DNA from: Sphingomonas profundi
GTDB lineage: Bacteria; Pseudomonadota; Alphaproteobacteria; Sphingomonadales; Sphingomonadaceae
Assembly (NCBI RefSeq): GCF_009739515.1
Contig: NZ_CP046535.1
Location: 4,406,501 to 4,470,500, forward strand
Length of the DNA stretch: 64,000 nucleotides
Reading direction: 5' to 3'
Positions 9,491-17,745 of the stretch are shown here, piece by piece. The notes under the pieces are model-generated. The model had not been told where the DNA came from. It saw nothing but the letters and a program-made list of their open reading frames with translations, and did not search any database. The stretch's first letter is position 1, and the number at the start of each line of letters is the position of its first letter. The position numbers and the translations under genes were made by a program.

Positions 9491-10012
9491 ATGGACGACG
9501 GATCCGAATTCATTCGCATTCTCGGCCTGTACGGGGTCGCTGTCGACTTCCGGCGTTGGGATCTGTTCGACCGGATATTCACCGGGAATGTCTCGGCGGA
9601 CTATTCCGGCGCGGTGTTCGACGGGCTTCTCGCCTTCAAGGTGGGAGCGGCGGCGGCGTGGGCCGTGTTCGATGCCTCTCAGCACGCGATGATGAATCCG
9701 ACGTGGACGATATCGGGCGATACCGCGCGATCGTTGACCTATGGTTCCTGGTATATCGAACGCCACGGCCTTCCTGACGGCGACATATGGGAAGGGCGCG
9801 GCTGGTATGACGATCGCTGGGTGCGGGCTGCTACCGGCTGGCGCATCGCCGCCCGGCGCAATCGCGTGCTCTCGTCATCGGGCAATCCACAGGTGCTCTA
9901 CGGCATTACTCCCACCCCAAGGAGCGTGCAGGTGCGGTCGCCGGCAGAGGCGGCGGCCGCCGGCGAGGTGGCATTCCTGCAAGGCGACGATCTTGTCGGT
10001 TACGCCGGTTAA
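9491..10012 (+). CDS. SnoaL-like / NTF2-fold protein
   Basis: A 173-residue protein with the NTF2-like cone fold: an N-terminal helix pair (FIRILGLYGVAVDFRRWDLF followed by a DRIF stretch), the SQHAMMNPTWTISGDTARS strand pair, a W/Y-rich GRGWYDDRWVRAATGWRIAA sheet and a C-terminal tail. Such proteins act as small dehydratases, isomerases or cyclases, or serve as subunits of dioxygenases. It sits between two SDRs, three bases after the previous stop, so it likely works on the same intermediate. This is one of three SnoaL-like genes in the window (others at 15712 and 33131). No catalytic residues can be assigned by eye. Confidence 0.8.
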   Translation: MDDGSEFIRILGLYGVAVDFRRWDLFDRIFTGNVSADYSGAVFDGLLAFKVGAAAAWAVFDASQHAMMNPTWTISGDTARSLTYGSWYIERHGLPDGDIWEGRGWYDDRWVRAATGWRIAARRNRVLSSSGNPQVLYGITPTPRSVQVRSPAEAAAAGEVAFLQGDDLVGYAG

Positions 10013-10042
10013 AACATAGGCGTATAAGTACGGGAGACGCAT

Positions 10043-10808
10043 ATGGCGGAACTGACGGGGAAGGTTGCGCTGGTTACGGGCGGCGCGTCGGGGATCGGTC
10101 TGGCGATCGCGCGCGCAATGGCGCGTGAGGGCGCGCGTGATTGTCACTGACATTGATCGTGAGAAAGGGGAAGCCGCGTCCGCCTGCATCGGTCGAGAGG
10201 CACGGTTCATTCACCAGGATGTCGGCGACGAAAATCGCTGGCGCGAGGTCGCCGGTCAGGTTGGAAGCGAACATGGTCGGCTGGACATACTCGTCAACAA
10301 CGCAGGTCTGGTTGAATATGGATCAGTCGAGGACTGCTCCCTCGCCAGCTTCCGCCGGGCGACGAACGTGATGGTCGAAGGCGTATTCCTCGGCAGCAAG
10401 CATTCGATCCCGCTGATGGCGGCTGGCGGCGGCAACGGCTCGATCATCAACATCTGCTCGATGGGATCGCATCTCGGTTTCAGCAATATCATCGGCTACG
10501 TCGCCGCCAAGGGCGCCGTGCGATCGATGACCAAGTCGATCGCGATCCACTGCAAGGCCAAACGGTACAGGATCAGATGCAATTCGATCCATCCCGGCAA
10601 GATCCACGGCGGTCTGGTCGACGAACAGACCACCGCGGAACTGGCCGACGCGCGTGACAACAGCTTCGATGTCCTCCCGGGGCTGGCTTATGGCTCGCCG
10701 CGTGACATCGCCGAACTCAGCCTCTACCTCGCCTCCGATCGATCGCGGTATATGACGGGCGCTGAACTGATGATCGATAACGGCTACACGATCACGCCGG
10801 TTAGGTGA
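10043..10808 (+). pseudogene. SDR family oxidoreductase with a 2-base deletion
   Basis: An SDR whose frame breaks after 30 codons. From ATG 10043 it reads the cofactor motif (GKVALVTGGASGIGLAIARA, then MAREGAR) and then hits TGA; the rest (VIVTDIDREKGE onwards) continues in another frame to 10808. The sequence at about 10129-10140 is GAGGGCGCGCGTGATTG; inserting one more GC pair in the CG run restores EGARVIVTD, so a 2-base slippage deletion fits. The remainder is sound: NNAGLVEYGSVED, the catalytic YVAAK and the C-terminal IDNGY. Unless translated by frameshifting, the product is dead; a sequencing error is also possible. Confidence 0.8.
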
Positions 10809-10961
10809 CACCGATGAAGGTCCGTCCCGGCACGTCAGATTGCATCGCAGGGACAGTGCAGCGACGGAATCAGCCTTAGAACGACGACACGGCGCTTTCT
10901 GGCGGACCAAACAAAGAGCGCGCACGGACGACCCGTAAGCCGAGCGCTAGGAGTGAGCCAA

Positions 10962-12464
10962 ATGTTGTCGTTTCCTGCCCATCCCGATGCCCGCAGCTAC
11001 GCTCAATATGGCGGCGCACCCAACGGGCGGAGCAACTTCCACCGCCTGTTTGTGCCCTATCGACAGTTCCAGATCGCCATGTTGCGAGCGCCAGACAAGC
11101 TCGCGCTGGTGAGCCCGTTCGATGATCGCTACAGCTTTGCCGAGCTGGACAAGCTCATTCGCGACCTTGCGAGCGGGATGCGCAATCTTGGCGTGCAGCC
11201 GGGGGAAGCTGTATGCGCTAGGATCGGCAACCACTGGATGCAGGTGCCTTGGTTCCTCGCGCTGATGCGGTTGGGCGCGGTCTTCATGTCGATCAGTAAA
11301 TATCTAACGCCGGTCGAGGCGGACTACCAGCTTGATCAGGCGCGTCCGCGCCTGATTGTAGGCGAGGGCGGCGTAGACTTTGACGACCTCATCGCTGCGG
11401 CAAGCGACGACCCCGTAGCTCCCCATGCCGACGAATGGGCGCCGTCGCACATCCGCTTTTCGTCGGGAACAACCGGCAAGCCCAAGATGATGCTGGTCAA
11501 TCAACGCGCCAATGCCGCGAATGCCAAGGTGATCGAGGACGTCATGCGGCTTGACGAACAGGATCGACACCTGTTGGTCGGCCCGCTGAGCCACGCCGGC
11601 CTTCATTATGCTCTGCCGACGCTCAACGTCGGTGGAACCGTGTTCATCAAGGAAGCCTTCGATAAGGCAACCTTCTGGGCCGACTGCCGCAGACACGGCA
11701 TTACCAGTTCGATGGTCGTGCCGACGATGCTTGCCACAGCGCTCGACTACGAAGGGGATGCGCCGACGCTGCAGAAGGTCGTCTCTCTTGGCGCCTCTCT
11801 CGCGCCTACGATAAAGCGGAAGCTGCTCGCCCGCTTTCCACACCTCGGCCTCTATGAACTCTACGGATCTTCGGAGGGAGGATCGACCACCTGGCTGCTT
11901 CCGCACGATCAATTGCGAAAGCCTTCGTCGTGCGGTCGAGCTTATGGCGGTCAGGAAATCCTCGTTGCCGACGATGCGGGGGACCGGGTTCCCGCAGGAA
12001 CGATCGGGAACGTCTATGTGCGAGGGCCGATGGCCGTTACCGCCTATGTCGGCGAGGTGCCGCCGCCGGCGATCCCGGAAGCGTTGCAGCGCGAAGGCTG
12101 GGTTACCGCCGGCGATGTTGGCTTCCTTGATGAAGAGGGTGATCTGACGATCGCCGATCGGCGTGTGGATCTGATTCTTTCCGGTGGATTGAACGTCTAT
12201 CCAGCTGAAGTCGAGGCAGTGCTCCTCGGCGTCGCCGGCATCATTGATGTGGCTGTCGTTGGACTTCCCGACGACCGATGGGGGCAGGTTGTCAGCGCCT
12301 TCTATGTCGGTGACGTAAGCGAGGCTGCGGCACTGGCTGCTTGCCGTCAGGAACTCGCATCTTATAAAGTTCCACGTAATATGACGAGGGTCGATGCGCT
12401 ACCTCGAACTTCCAGTGGAAAAACCTCACGTCGTATGGTCAAAGAGATGTTCTCAAAGGCATAG
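10962..12464 (+). CDS. AMP-dependent acyl-CoA synthetase / ligase
   Basis: A 500-residue ANL-superfamily ligase that activates a carboxylic acid to its CoA thioester via an acyl-adenylate. Seen are the ATP P-loop FSSGTTGKPKMM, the A5-type YELYGSSEGG motif, the GWVTAGDVGFLDEEG region, the hinge DLILSGGLNVYPAEVE and the C-terminal lysine motif RTSSGKTSRRMV. I prefer ATG 10962 over GTG 10953 because AGGAG at 10948-10952 is correctly spaced only for the ATG. It is the last gene of the receptor 1 run, 153 bases after the frameshifted SDR. Substrate unknown; the sequence looks more like medium-chain or carboxylated ring-compound ligases than acetyl-CoA synthetase. Confidence 0.92.
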   Translation: MLSFPAHPDARSYAQYGGAPNGRSNFHRLFVPYRQFQIAMLRAPDKLALVSPFDDRYSFAELDKLIRDLASGMRNLGVQPGEAVCARIGNHWMQVPWFLALMRLGAVFMSISKYLTPVEADYQLDQARPRLIVGEGGVDFDDLIAAASDDPVAPHADEWAPSHIRFSSGTTGKPKMMLVNQRANAANAKVIEDVMRLDEQDRHLLVGPLSHAGLHYALPTLNVGGTVFIKEAFDKATFWADCRRHGITSSMVVPTMLATALDYEGDAPTLQKVVSLGASLAPTIKRKLLARFPHLGLYELYGSSEGGSTTWLLPHDQLRKPSSCGRAYGGQEILVADDAGDRVPAGTIGNVYVRGPMAVTAYVGEVPPPAIPEALQREGWVTAGDVGFLDEEGDLTIADRRVDLILSGGLNVYPAEVEAVLLGVAGIIDVAVVGLPDDRWGQVVSAFYVGDVSEAAALAACRQELASYKVPRNMTRVDALPRTSSGKTSRRMVKEMFSKA

Positions 12465-12480
12465 AGTTACAAAGATACAT

Positions 12481-12540
12481 GTCTAATCGTTGACGCTAGG
12501 CATTTGTGCAGGCGGGTGGAGACGGCGTAGCAGATTAGAC
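12481..12540. repeat. 8-base inverted repeat with 44-base spacer
   Basis: GTCTAATC at 12481-12488 is the exact reverse complement of GATTAGAC at 12533-12540, shortly after the acyl-CoA synthetase stop. The match does not extend on either side. It could be the footprint of a lost mobile element, a loose hairpin or chance. Confidence 0.25.
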
Positions 12541-12641
12541 GCATTCGCCGACGCTTGGCTGAGGTGGATCGACCGGTCACGGATGGGACATGGTGGCATT
12601 TGCGGAGCGGGTCGCTGCGATCCAGCTGTCTTTTTACAAGC

Positions 12642-13090
12642 CTAAGCAGCGACCGTCGCTTTGATGAGAATCGCGCGAAGCTCGTCCTCGGTCACGATCT
12701 CGATCGCGGCGCGTTCCGCTGCGACTCCTGGGCGCGGCGACGGGAACGCTCGCAGGGCGAAGCGGCCGAACGGCTGATCCTGGCAACGACGAGCATCGTG
12801 GCTGTCGTGCCGGCAGATGCGATTACGCCCGCCCGATCCTGCGAGCCACATCCCGGGCGACCCGTCGCGCGGCGCGCCGAGGATTGCGCAATCCGAGGGA
12901 GCGGGCGAGCACGTTGGGCCGATGTCTCGGCAGCTCGGGCCCGGCGCGTTTCGCCACGCGCATGCTGTCGGGCCAGACCGTCTCGCTTATCTCGCGCCAA
13001 TGCAGGCGGCGTCGAGCGCATCCTCGTCGAACAAGGATGCGCCACCGTCGTCCTACCGCAGAGGCCCGCCGGCGCGATCAGATGATCCGA
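12642..13090 (-). pseudogene. Decayed coding DNA, gene not recognised
   Basis: The 635-base gap 12465-13099 contains no intact gene. On the minus strand three pieces look protein-like but in different frames: a run ending ALDAACIGAR at a TAA around 12990, a 60-residue piece at 13005-12823 with HWREISETVWPDSMRVAKRA and arginine-rich helices ending in TAA, and a tail ERAAIEIVTEDELRAILIKA at about 12720-12642 ending in TAG. Codon choice in these pieces is like that of the neighbours. The simplest reading is a gene (or two) broken by several frameshifts. The family is not recognised. Confidence 0.3.
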
Positions 13091-13099
13091 AGTGCAGAT

Positions 13100-13867
13100 T
13101 CACGCGGTGAAGCCGCCGTCCGCGACCAGCATGCTGCCGGTCGAAAAGCTGCTCATCGGCGAGGCGAGGAACAGTGCGGCCTTGGCGATCTCGTCTGGCT
13201 GACCGTGCCGCCCCATTGGGATCATCGAGTTCATCAGCGCGGTCGCGTCGCCACCGCCGATCAGCGGGCTGAACGCGTCCTCGATCGCGGTCTGGAAGCT
13301 GTTGTCGATCGGGCCTGGATGCAGGCTGTTCACGCGTATGTCGCGCGGCGCCAACTCCTTCGCCATCGATCGCATCAGGCCCACCTGCGCGTGCTTGGCG
13401 GTGGCATAGGCGTAGACGCCCGGGCTGCCGCCCAATCCGGCCACGCTGGACATCAGGATGATGCTGCTTCCCTTGCCCATATGCGGCACCGCATGTTTCG
13501 CGCCGAGGAAGCTGCCGCGTACATGCACCCGGTACACTGCGTCCATGGCGTCCTCGGGGTAATCCTCGATGCCGCCGATCGGTCCGGCATTGCCCGCATT
13601 ACAGACAAGTACATCGATCCTGCCCCATTTCGCCACCGCCGCATCGACATAGGCGCGGGTCTGTGCGGCATCGCCGACATCTGCGGCCTGCGTGATGACG
13701 TCACCTGATCCGAGCTGTTCGGCCGCACCCGCCAAGGCCTCGTCCTTGAGGTCGACGAGCAGAACCTTCGCGCCCTCCGCCAGATAGAGACGGGCGATCG
13801 CCAGCCCGATGCTGCCGGCTCCCCCGGTGACGATGCAGACCTTGTCGAGCAGGGTAGGGGGGGTCAT
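13100..13867 (-). CDS. SDR family oxidoreductase
   Basis: An intact 255-residue classical SDR. The Rossmann motif TGGAGSIGLAIAR, acidic DLKD after beta-2 (suggesting NAD rather than NADP), VLVCNAGNAG, catalytic serine in ILMSSVAG and YATAK are all in place, with LVADGGFTA at the C-terminus. It is the last gene of a minus-strand group led by the Rieske oxygenase (138 bases upstream), so oxidation of a hydroxylated or dihydrodiol-like product is plausible. It abuts a decayed stretch on its 3' side. Confidence 0.92.
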   Translation of the reverse strand: MTPPTLLDKVCIVTGGAGSIGLAIARLYLAEGAKVLLVDLKDEALAGAAEQLGSGDVITQAADVGDAAQTRAYVDAAVAKWGRIDVLVCNAGNAGPIGGIEDYPEDAMDAVYRVHVRGSFLGAKHAVPHMGKGSSIILMSSVAGLGGSPGVYAYATAKHAQVGLMRSMAKELAPRDIRVNSLHPGPIDNSFQTAIEDAFSPLIGGGDATALMNSMIPMGRHGQPDEIAKAALFLASPMSSFSTGSMLVADGGFTA

Positions 13868-14005
13868 GTGATTGTACCTTAGCAGCGGGACGTCAGGCGG
13901 TCGAAGCGGCGTGCTATTCGGGGACGAGGGCGATGACGCGCTGTTCCAGCACGGTCCGGTGCGGCCGGATGCCTGCCCGGCAGGAAGGCGCGGGCAGGCA
14001 AACGG

Positions 14006-15439
14006 TTAGTCGTTGATGCCCATCGCCCGGATATAGGCTTCGTGGAAGTGCCGGATGCGGATCTCCTGCTTGGTGGCCAGCATGGGCCGCGCCATCGCCG
14101 GATCGGCCGCCTTCATGCCCTTATGGACCTCCTCCATATTCTCCATGTCCTCGTCCATGATGTAGCCGACCTGCCCGGTTTCGGGGAAGTCGCGGCCCTG
14201 CTGGTCGAAGCCGATCCATGTCGTCTCCGCGCATGGCGGGCGCGGCGCGCCCGGCGGCACGGCTTGAAGGAAGCGGATCTCCATCACGCACTCGTCCGGG
14301 CTGTCGCCCAGCGGGGTGAAATTATACCACCATGGCAGCCCTTCGCCCCACCAGGGGAAGAAGGACGGGAAGGCGAACCACTGGTGCATGTCCACCAGAT
14401 AGGAGTTCGACCGGTCGCGGAAATCGATCCCGGTCTGCGCCAGATACCGCTCGGCGATCTTCTCGGCGGCGTAGCTGCGTCCCTCCGCCGTGCTGGCGCC
14501 GACACCTTCGGGCGGCATCGGCAGGCCATAGGTATTGCAGAACAGTTCGAGCGAGAGGCGCGGCGTCACCTCGTCCTTCACCCAGCCGTCGGGCACGAGC
14601 GCGGGGGTGATCAGGCGGCTGACGGCAGCCTTCGGGTCGTCCCAGCAGTCGGTCTGCGTGTAGGTCGATCCGAAGATCGGCATGCCCGACGGATGGGTGG
14701 TGAGGACGTGATAGCCTTCGAGGAACGCCTCGAGGCCCGATTTCCAGTTGATCTTCACCTTCTTCTTGATGCGCACCGCCGTATAGCGGTCTTCCTGCGG
14801 ACAATCGTCGAAGTGGCCCGGCATCACACCAAGGGAGTCGGCCAGCGGCGCGGCGCCCATGTCGGGATTGATGAAGACGTTGCCGCCCCACACGTCGCAC
14901 TGCACGGGGCGCAGGCCCACGGTGCCGATCTGCAGGCCGGGGAACTCCTCCTCGCGTGGAACCCAGGTCAGCTTGCCGTCCAGGCCATAGCTCCATGCGT
15001 GGAACGGGCACTGGATCATGTCGCCTGATTCCGGCGTGTCGCCGCACAGGCGACGCGCGCGGTGCCGACAGCTGTTCCAGAAGGCCTTGAACGTCGTCTC
15101 GGTCGCGCGGACGATCAGGAAGGAGAGAGAGCCGACATCGTAGGCCACGCGATCGCCGAGGTTCGGAATATCCTCGGCGCGGCAGGCTACCTGCCAGCAA
15201 CGCTTCCAGATCTTCTCCACTTCGTCCGGAACGTATTTCGCGTCGAGATAATATTTATAGGCGAGCGGCCGGTTGGTGGGCTGGTGCGTCCCCCGGTCGG
15301 CAACCGTATCCGGCACCTCCTCGCCGGAGTTCCTTAAATACAGTTCGTAGTCCGGCATGTCCTTGAACTGCGTGCCGTGCGACGCACGGACGTAGCTCTT
15401 GTTGCCATATTTGGTCATGTCGAAGGGGATGTCGTTCAT
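14006..15439 (-). CDS. Rieske [2Fe-2S] oxygenase, alpha subunit
   Basis: A 477-residue aromatic-ring-hydroxylating-type oxygenase. The Rieske cluster ligands are C124-x-H126 (NSCRHRARR) and C144-x2-H147 (CPFHAWSYG). The mononuclear iron site is E241, H244 and H249 in LEAFLEGYHVLTTHP; the bridging position is Glu, not the Asp of naphthalene-dioxygenase-type enzymes. The protein is about 30-100 residues longer than KshA- or VanA-type enzymes. It would insert oxygen into a C-H bond or ring using electrons from a reductase and ferredoxin, but neither is in this window. A 272-base upstream gap probably holds its promoter; AGGAAAG precedes the ATG. Confidence 0.92.
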   Translation of the reverse strand: MNDIPFDMTKYGNKSYVRASHGTQFKDMPDYELYLRNSGEEVPDTVADRGTHQPTNRPLAYKYYLDAKYVPDEVEKIWKRCWQVACRAEDIPNLGDRVAYDVGSLSFLIVRATETTFKAFWNSCRHRARRLCGDTPESGDMIQCPFHAWSYGLDGKLTWVPREEEFPGLQIGTVGLRPVQCDVWGGNVFINPDMGAAPLADSLGVMPGHFDDCPQEDRYTAVRIKKKVKINWKSGLEAFLEGYHVLTTHPSGMPIFGSTYTQTDCWDDPKAAVSRLITPALVPDGWVKDEVTPRLSLELFCNTYGLPMPPEGVGASTAEGRSYAAEKIAERYLAQTGIDFRDRSNSYLVDMHQWFAFPSFFPWWGEGLPWWYNFTPLGDSPDECVMEIRFLQAVPPGAPRPPCAETTWIGFDQQGRDFPETGQVGYIMDEDMENMEEVHKGMKAADPAMARPMLATKQEIRIRHFHEAYIRAMGIND

Positions 15440-15711
15440 CTTTCCTGATCCTCAGCCATTACGGTGGATCGACGCAGACCTTCGCCATAGGCCGTGGCGT
15501 ATTCCACTTTATCTTCGAGAACTTCCGACGCTCGCGGCCGGTTTGCACGCTTCATGGGAATTTGGTGACTGATATCTACCATCGGGTGGGGGAGCGCGGA
15601 AGCGCAGGCTTGACTGTAGATGATCGTCAAAATGTCTCTCAGGGAAGGTTTGCGCTTTTGTCGCGCCGCGGACGGAAGCGAGGATGCCTCGCCATCCCGA
15701 CGTCGGTCTCG

Positions 15712-16134
15712 CTATGCCGCGTCCGGCCTCGCGCCGTCGAAGAATATGTCGGTCAGCAGCAGGCTATCGAGATATTCGTGCGATTCGAATATCTTGCCAT
15801 CACGTATATAGAGCAGGAAGTGGTAGCGGTTGCGGTACGGTTTGCCGGAGACATGGATCGCGTCGGAATGGGCGACGATGGCCACGCGATCCTCCTCCGC
15901 GGTCATTACGTCCACGGTGATCCTGAGCCCGGTTTCCGGAAAGATCTGCGGCAGGCTGGCGATCATCCCGCGGATGGCTTCGCGCCCGCGCGTTTCAGGC
16001 GGCAGCATCGTATGGCTTTGCAGCACGATCGCCCCATCCTCGGTGAACAGCGCCGCCACCGCGTCGGCATCGCCCTGCGCGATCAGATCGAGATAGCGGG
16101 CGGCGATCGCCTTGTTGGTGTCCAGGTCGGTCAT
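15712..16134 (-). CDS. SnoaL-like / ketosteroid-isomerase-type protein
   Basis: A 140-residue NTF2-fold protein of the SnoaL/YybH type: N-terminal helices (AIAARYLDLIAQGDADAVAA then LFTEDGAIV), the GREAIRGMIASL helix, and C-terminal strands YRNRYHFLLYIRDGKIFESH with EYLDSL. The start is MTDLDTNK at 16134, which has GGAG six bases upstream; a longer frame begins 24 bases earlier. It follows the 170-residue protein by 20 bases and ends 272 bases before the Rieske oxygenase. Members act as isomerases, dehydratases or binding proteins for hydrophobic ligands. Function cannot be narrowed further. Confidence 0.82.
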   Translation of the reverse strand: MTDLDTNKAIAARYLDLIAQGDADAVAALFTEDGAIVLQSHTMLPPETRGREAIRGMIASLPQIFPETGLRITVDVMTAEEDRVAIVAHSDAIHVSGKPYRNRYHFLLYIRDGKIFESHEYLDSLLLTDIFFDGARPDAA

Positions 16135-16154
16135 GCTGTTCTCCTGTCGGTGGA

Positions 16155-16667
16155 TCAACGTCGCGGGCCACGGCCGAAGAAAGCGGGCGCAACGATCTCG
16201 CCTTCCTGCTCGATCTGGCGAACGGTGTAAGCGCGAATGGCCGCCCTCGCCGCGCGGTAGGCGGGGTCGTCGCGCCGAGTGTCGCGTACCCGCTGAAGGA
16301 AGGCGAGCGCGACATGCAGCGTCTCGCGCAGGACGGCGGCATCGGCGGCAAGCTCGTCCAGCGCACGGTAGCGGGCAGAGTCCGGCGGCGGCAACATGCC
16401 GAGCGTATCGGCGATCCCGTCCGCCATCGCACTATCTCCCACGCCTGCGAGATAGCCGCGCAGGTCGATCAGCAGGCGTTGCAACGCGGCGATGTCGTCG
16501 ACCAGCGTCTGCCCCTCACGCTCCACGCGCACACGGACGAAGTTCAGCAGGTGGCGCACGGTGGCGAGGGCGCTGCGGCCGCCGACGTCACCGACGGACG
16601 GCGCCACCTTCTCGGCCAGCGTGGCGTCGATCGTGCGCAGCAGATCGGTGACGGTCACGATCGTCAT
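16155..16667 (-). CDS. Conserved helical protein of unknown function (170 aa)
   Basis: Not a family I can name. The 170-residue product looks all-helical: regular heptad-like Leu/Ala/Arg patterns (ALATVRHLLNFVRVRVEREG, LQRLLIDLRGYLAGV, VLRETLHVALAFLQRVRDTR), no signal peptide and no membrane segment. Its ATG overlaps the TGA of the kinase-fold gene (ATGA), so the two are made together and probably interact. The plus-strand kinase at 39002 has an unrelated-looking but also helical N-terminal extension of similar length (about 130 residues), so this may be the separate form of a kinase-associated domain; that link is inference only. Confidence 0.75.
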   Translation of the reverse strand: MTIVTVTDLLRTIDATLAEKVAPSVGDVGGRSALATVRHLLNFVRVRVEREGQTLVDDIAALQRLLIDLRGYLAGVGDSAMADGIADTLGMLPPPDSARYRALDELAADAAVLRETLHVALAFLQRVRDTRRDDPAYRAARAAIRAYTVRQIEQEGEIVAPAFFGRGPRR

Positions 16668-17737
16668 AGCGGCGCCTCGATCGTCTCGTGCAGTTCGGCC
16701 AGCGCCGCGGCGGGCGGCGGATCGGAGAGGCCCATCGCGGCGATCAGGCCGCGCCGGCAGATATAGCCCACTTCGGTCGCGGTCCACGCCTGCCGGATCT
16801 CGGCCAGCCGGGGCTGGTCGCGCACCGATCCGCCGGCCTTCTCGCTCATCGCGATCAGCCGCATCGCGCGCAGCACGCCGTAGAAGCGCACCGCCTCGAT
16901 CGAAACGGTGGCGCCCCCGATCGAGCGATAATATGCGATCGCCTGCTCCATCCCCCAGATCTTCCGACCGTCGCGCTCCAGTTCCGGGGCGAGATACTGC
17001 ATGAAGGCGAAATCGGCCGCGGGATCGCCGATCGATGCTTCCTCCCAGTCGCTCATCGCCACCAGCCGGCCTTCGCGAAACACCTCCTCGCCGAAGCCGT
17101 TCGTCCCCTTGCACAGGGCGATGCATGGCGCGACGGGGGCGGTGTCGTGCAGCCACTCGGCTACCTCCAGCATCACCGGCATGCCGTTGCCGCGCACCTG
17201 ATCGAACTGATCCATCACCGTGTCGATGTAGCGATGCGCGCAGTCGGCTTCGTCTCGCGGCACGGGCAGGCGATCGCCGAAACCCAGGCCGCGCCAGTCC
17301 ACCTCGTGGACTATGGCGAGAGCGCGCAGATGCTCCTGCGAGATCGCGATGCGCAATGCGTCGTGCGTCGGATCGGGATCGAGGAAGCCGGGGATGTTCC
17401 AGCTGCCCTCCACCTTGCGGCGGACGTAGAAGGGGGTGGCGGTCCACGCCGGATCCTCTTCCCAGAACAGCACGGGGGCCACCGGCACGGCGGTGTGGCC
17501 AAGCCGTTCGTACATGAAATGCTCCTGCGCCAGCGAGGTGGGCTCGATGCTGCCCGCCGCCAGATCCGCGCGAAACACCAGCGTTTCGTCTTCTGCCGGC
17601 GAGGTGGGCCGGCTGATCCGCACGAACCACGTCTGCCGCGATGTGCCGCGCGAGAAGCGCTCCACGTCGTGAACCCGCACGGCCTCGCCCAGCTTGTGGG
17701 TGAGATAGCGTGCGAGATGGGCGGGGGTGAAATCCAT
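16664..17737 (-). CDS. APH-type phosphotransferase fold, active-site motif altered
   Basis: A 357-residue aminoglycoside-phosphotransferase-like kinase. The N-lobe has FSRGTSRQTWFVRI and LVFRADLA; the second metal site is intact as SDWEEASIGDPAADF (D230). The catalytic HGD of the family (HGDxxxGN) is replaced: C209-K210-G211-T212, with Glu217 where the metal-binding Asn belongs. The two other APH proteins in the window (39002, 45262) keep HGD and GN/HN, so this is a real departure and suggests a pseudokinase or a different chemistry. It begins eight bases after the lipocalin-like gene and overlaps the 170-residue gene by four. Confidence 0.85.
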   Translation of the reverse strand: MDFTPAHLARYLTHKLGEAVRVHDVERFSRGTSRQTWFVRISRPTSPAEDETLVFRADLAAGSIEPTSLAQEHFMYERLGHTAVPVAPVLFWEEDPAWTATPFYVRRKVEGSWNIPGFLDPDPTHDALRIAISQEHLRALAIVHEVDWRGLGFGDRLPVPRDEADCAHRYIDTVMDQFDQVRGNGMPVMLEVAEWLHDTAPVAPCIALCKGTNGFGEEVFREGRLVAMSDWEEASIGDPAADFAFMQYLAPELERDGRKIWGMEQAIAYYRSIGGATVSIEAVRFYGVLRAMRLIAMSEKAGGSVRDQPRLAEIRQAWTATEVGYICRRGLIAAMGLSDPPPAAALAELHETIEAPL

Positions 17738-17745
17738 CGCCGGAC

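Noticed and set aside
12884-13708. A 274-codon plus-strand frame covering the decayed stretch and the SDR
   Set aside because: More than half is antisense to the intact SDR at 13100-13867; the sequence looks like an antisense translation.
15440-15711. A 64-codon minus-strand frame upstream of the Rieske gene
   Set aside because: No family resemblance and no ribosome binding site; the stretch is better seen as the promoter region of the oxygenase gene.
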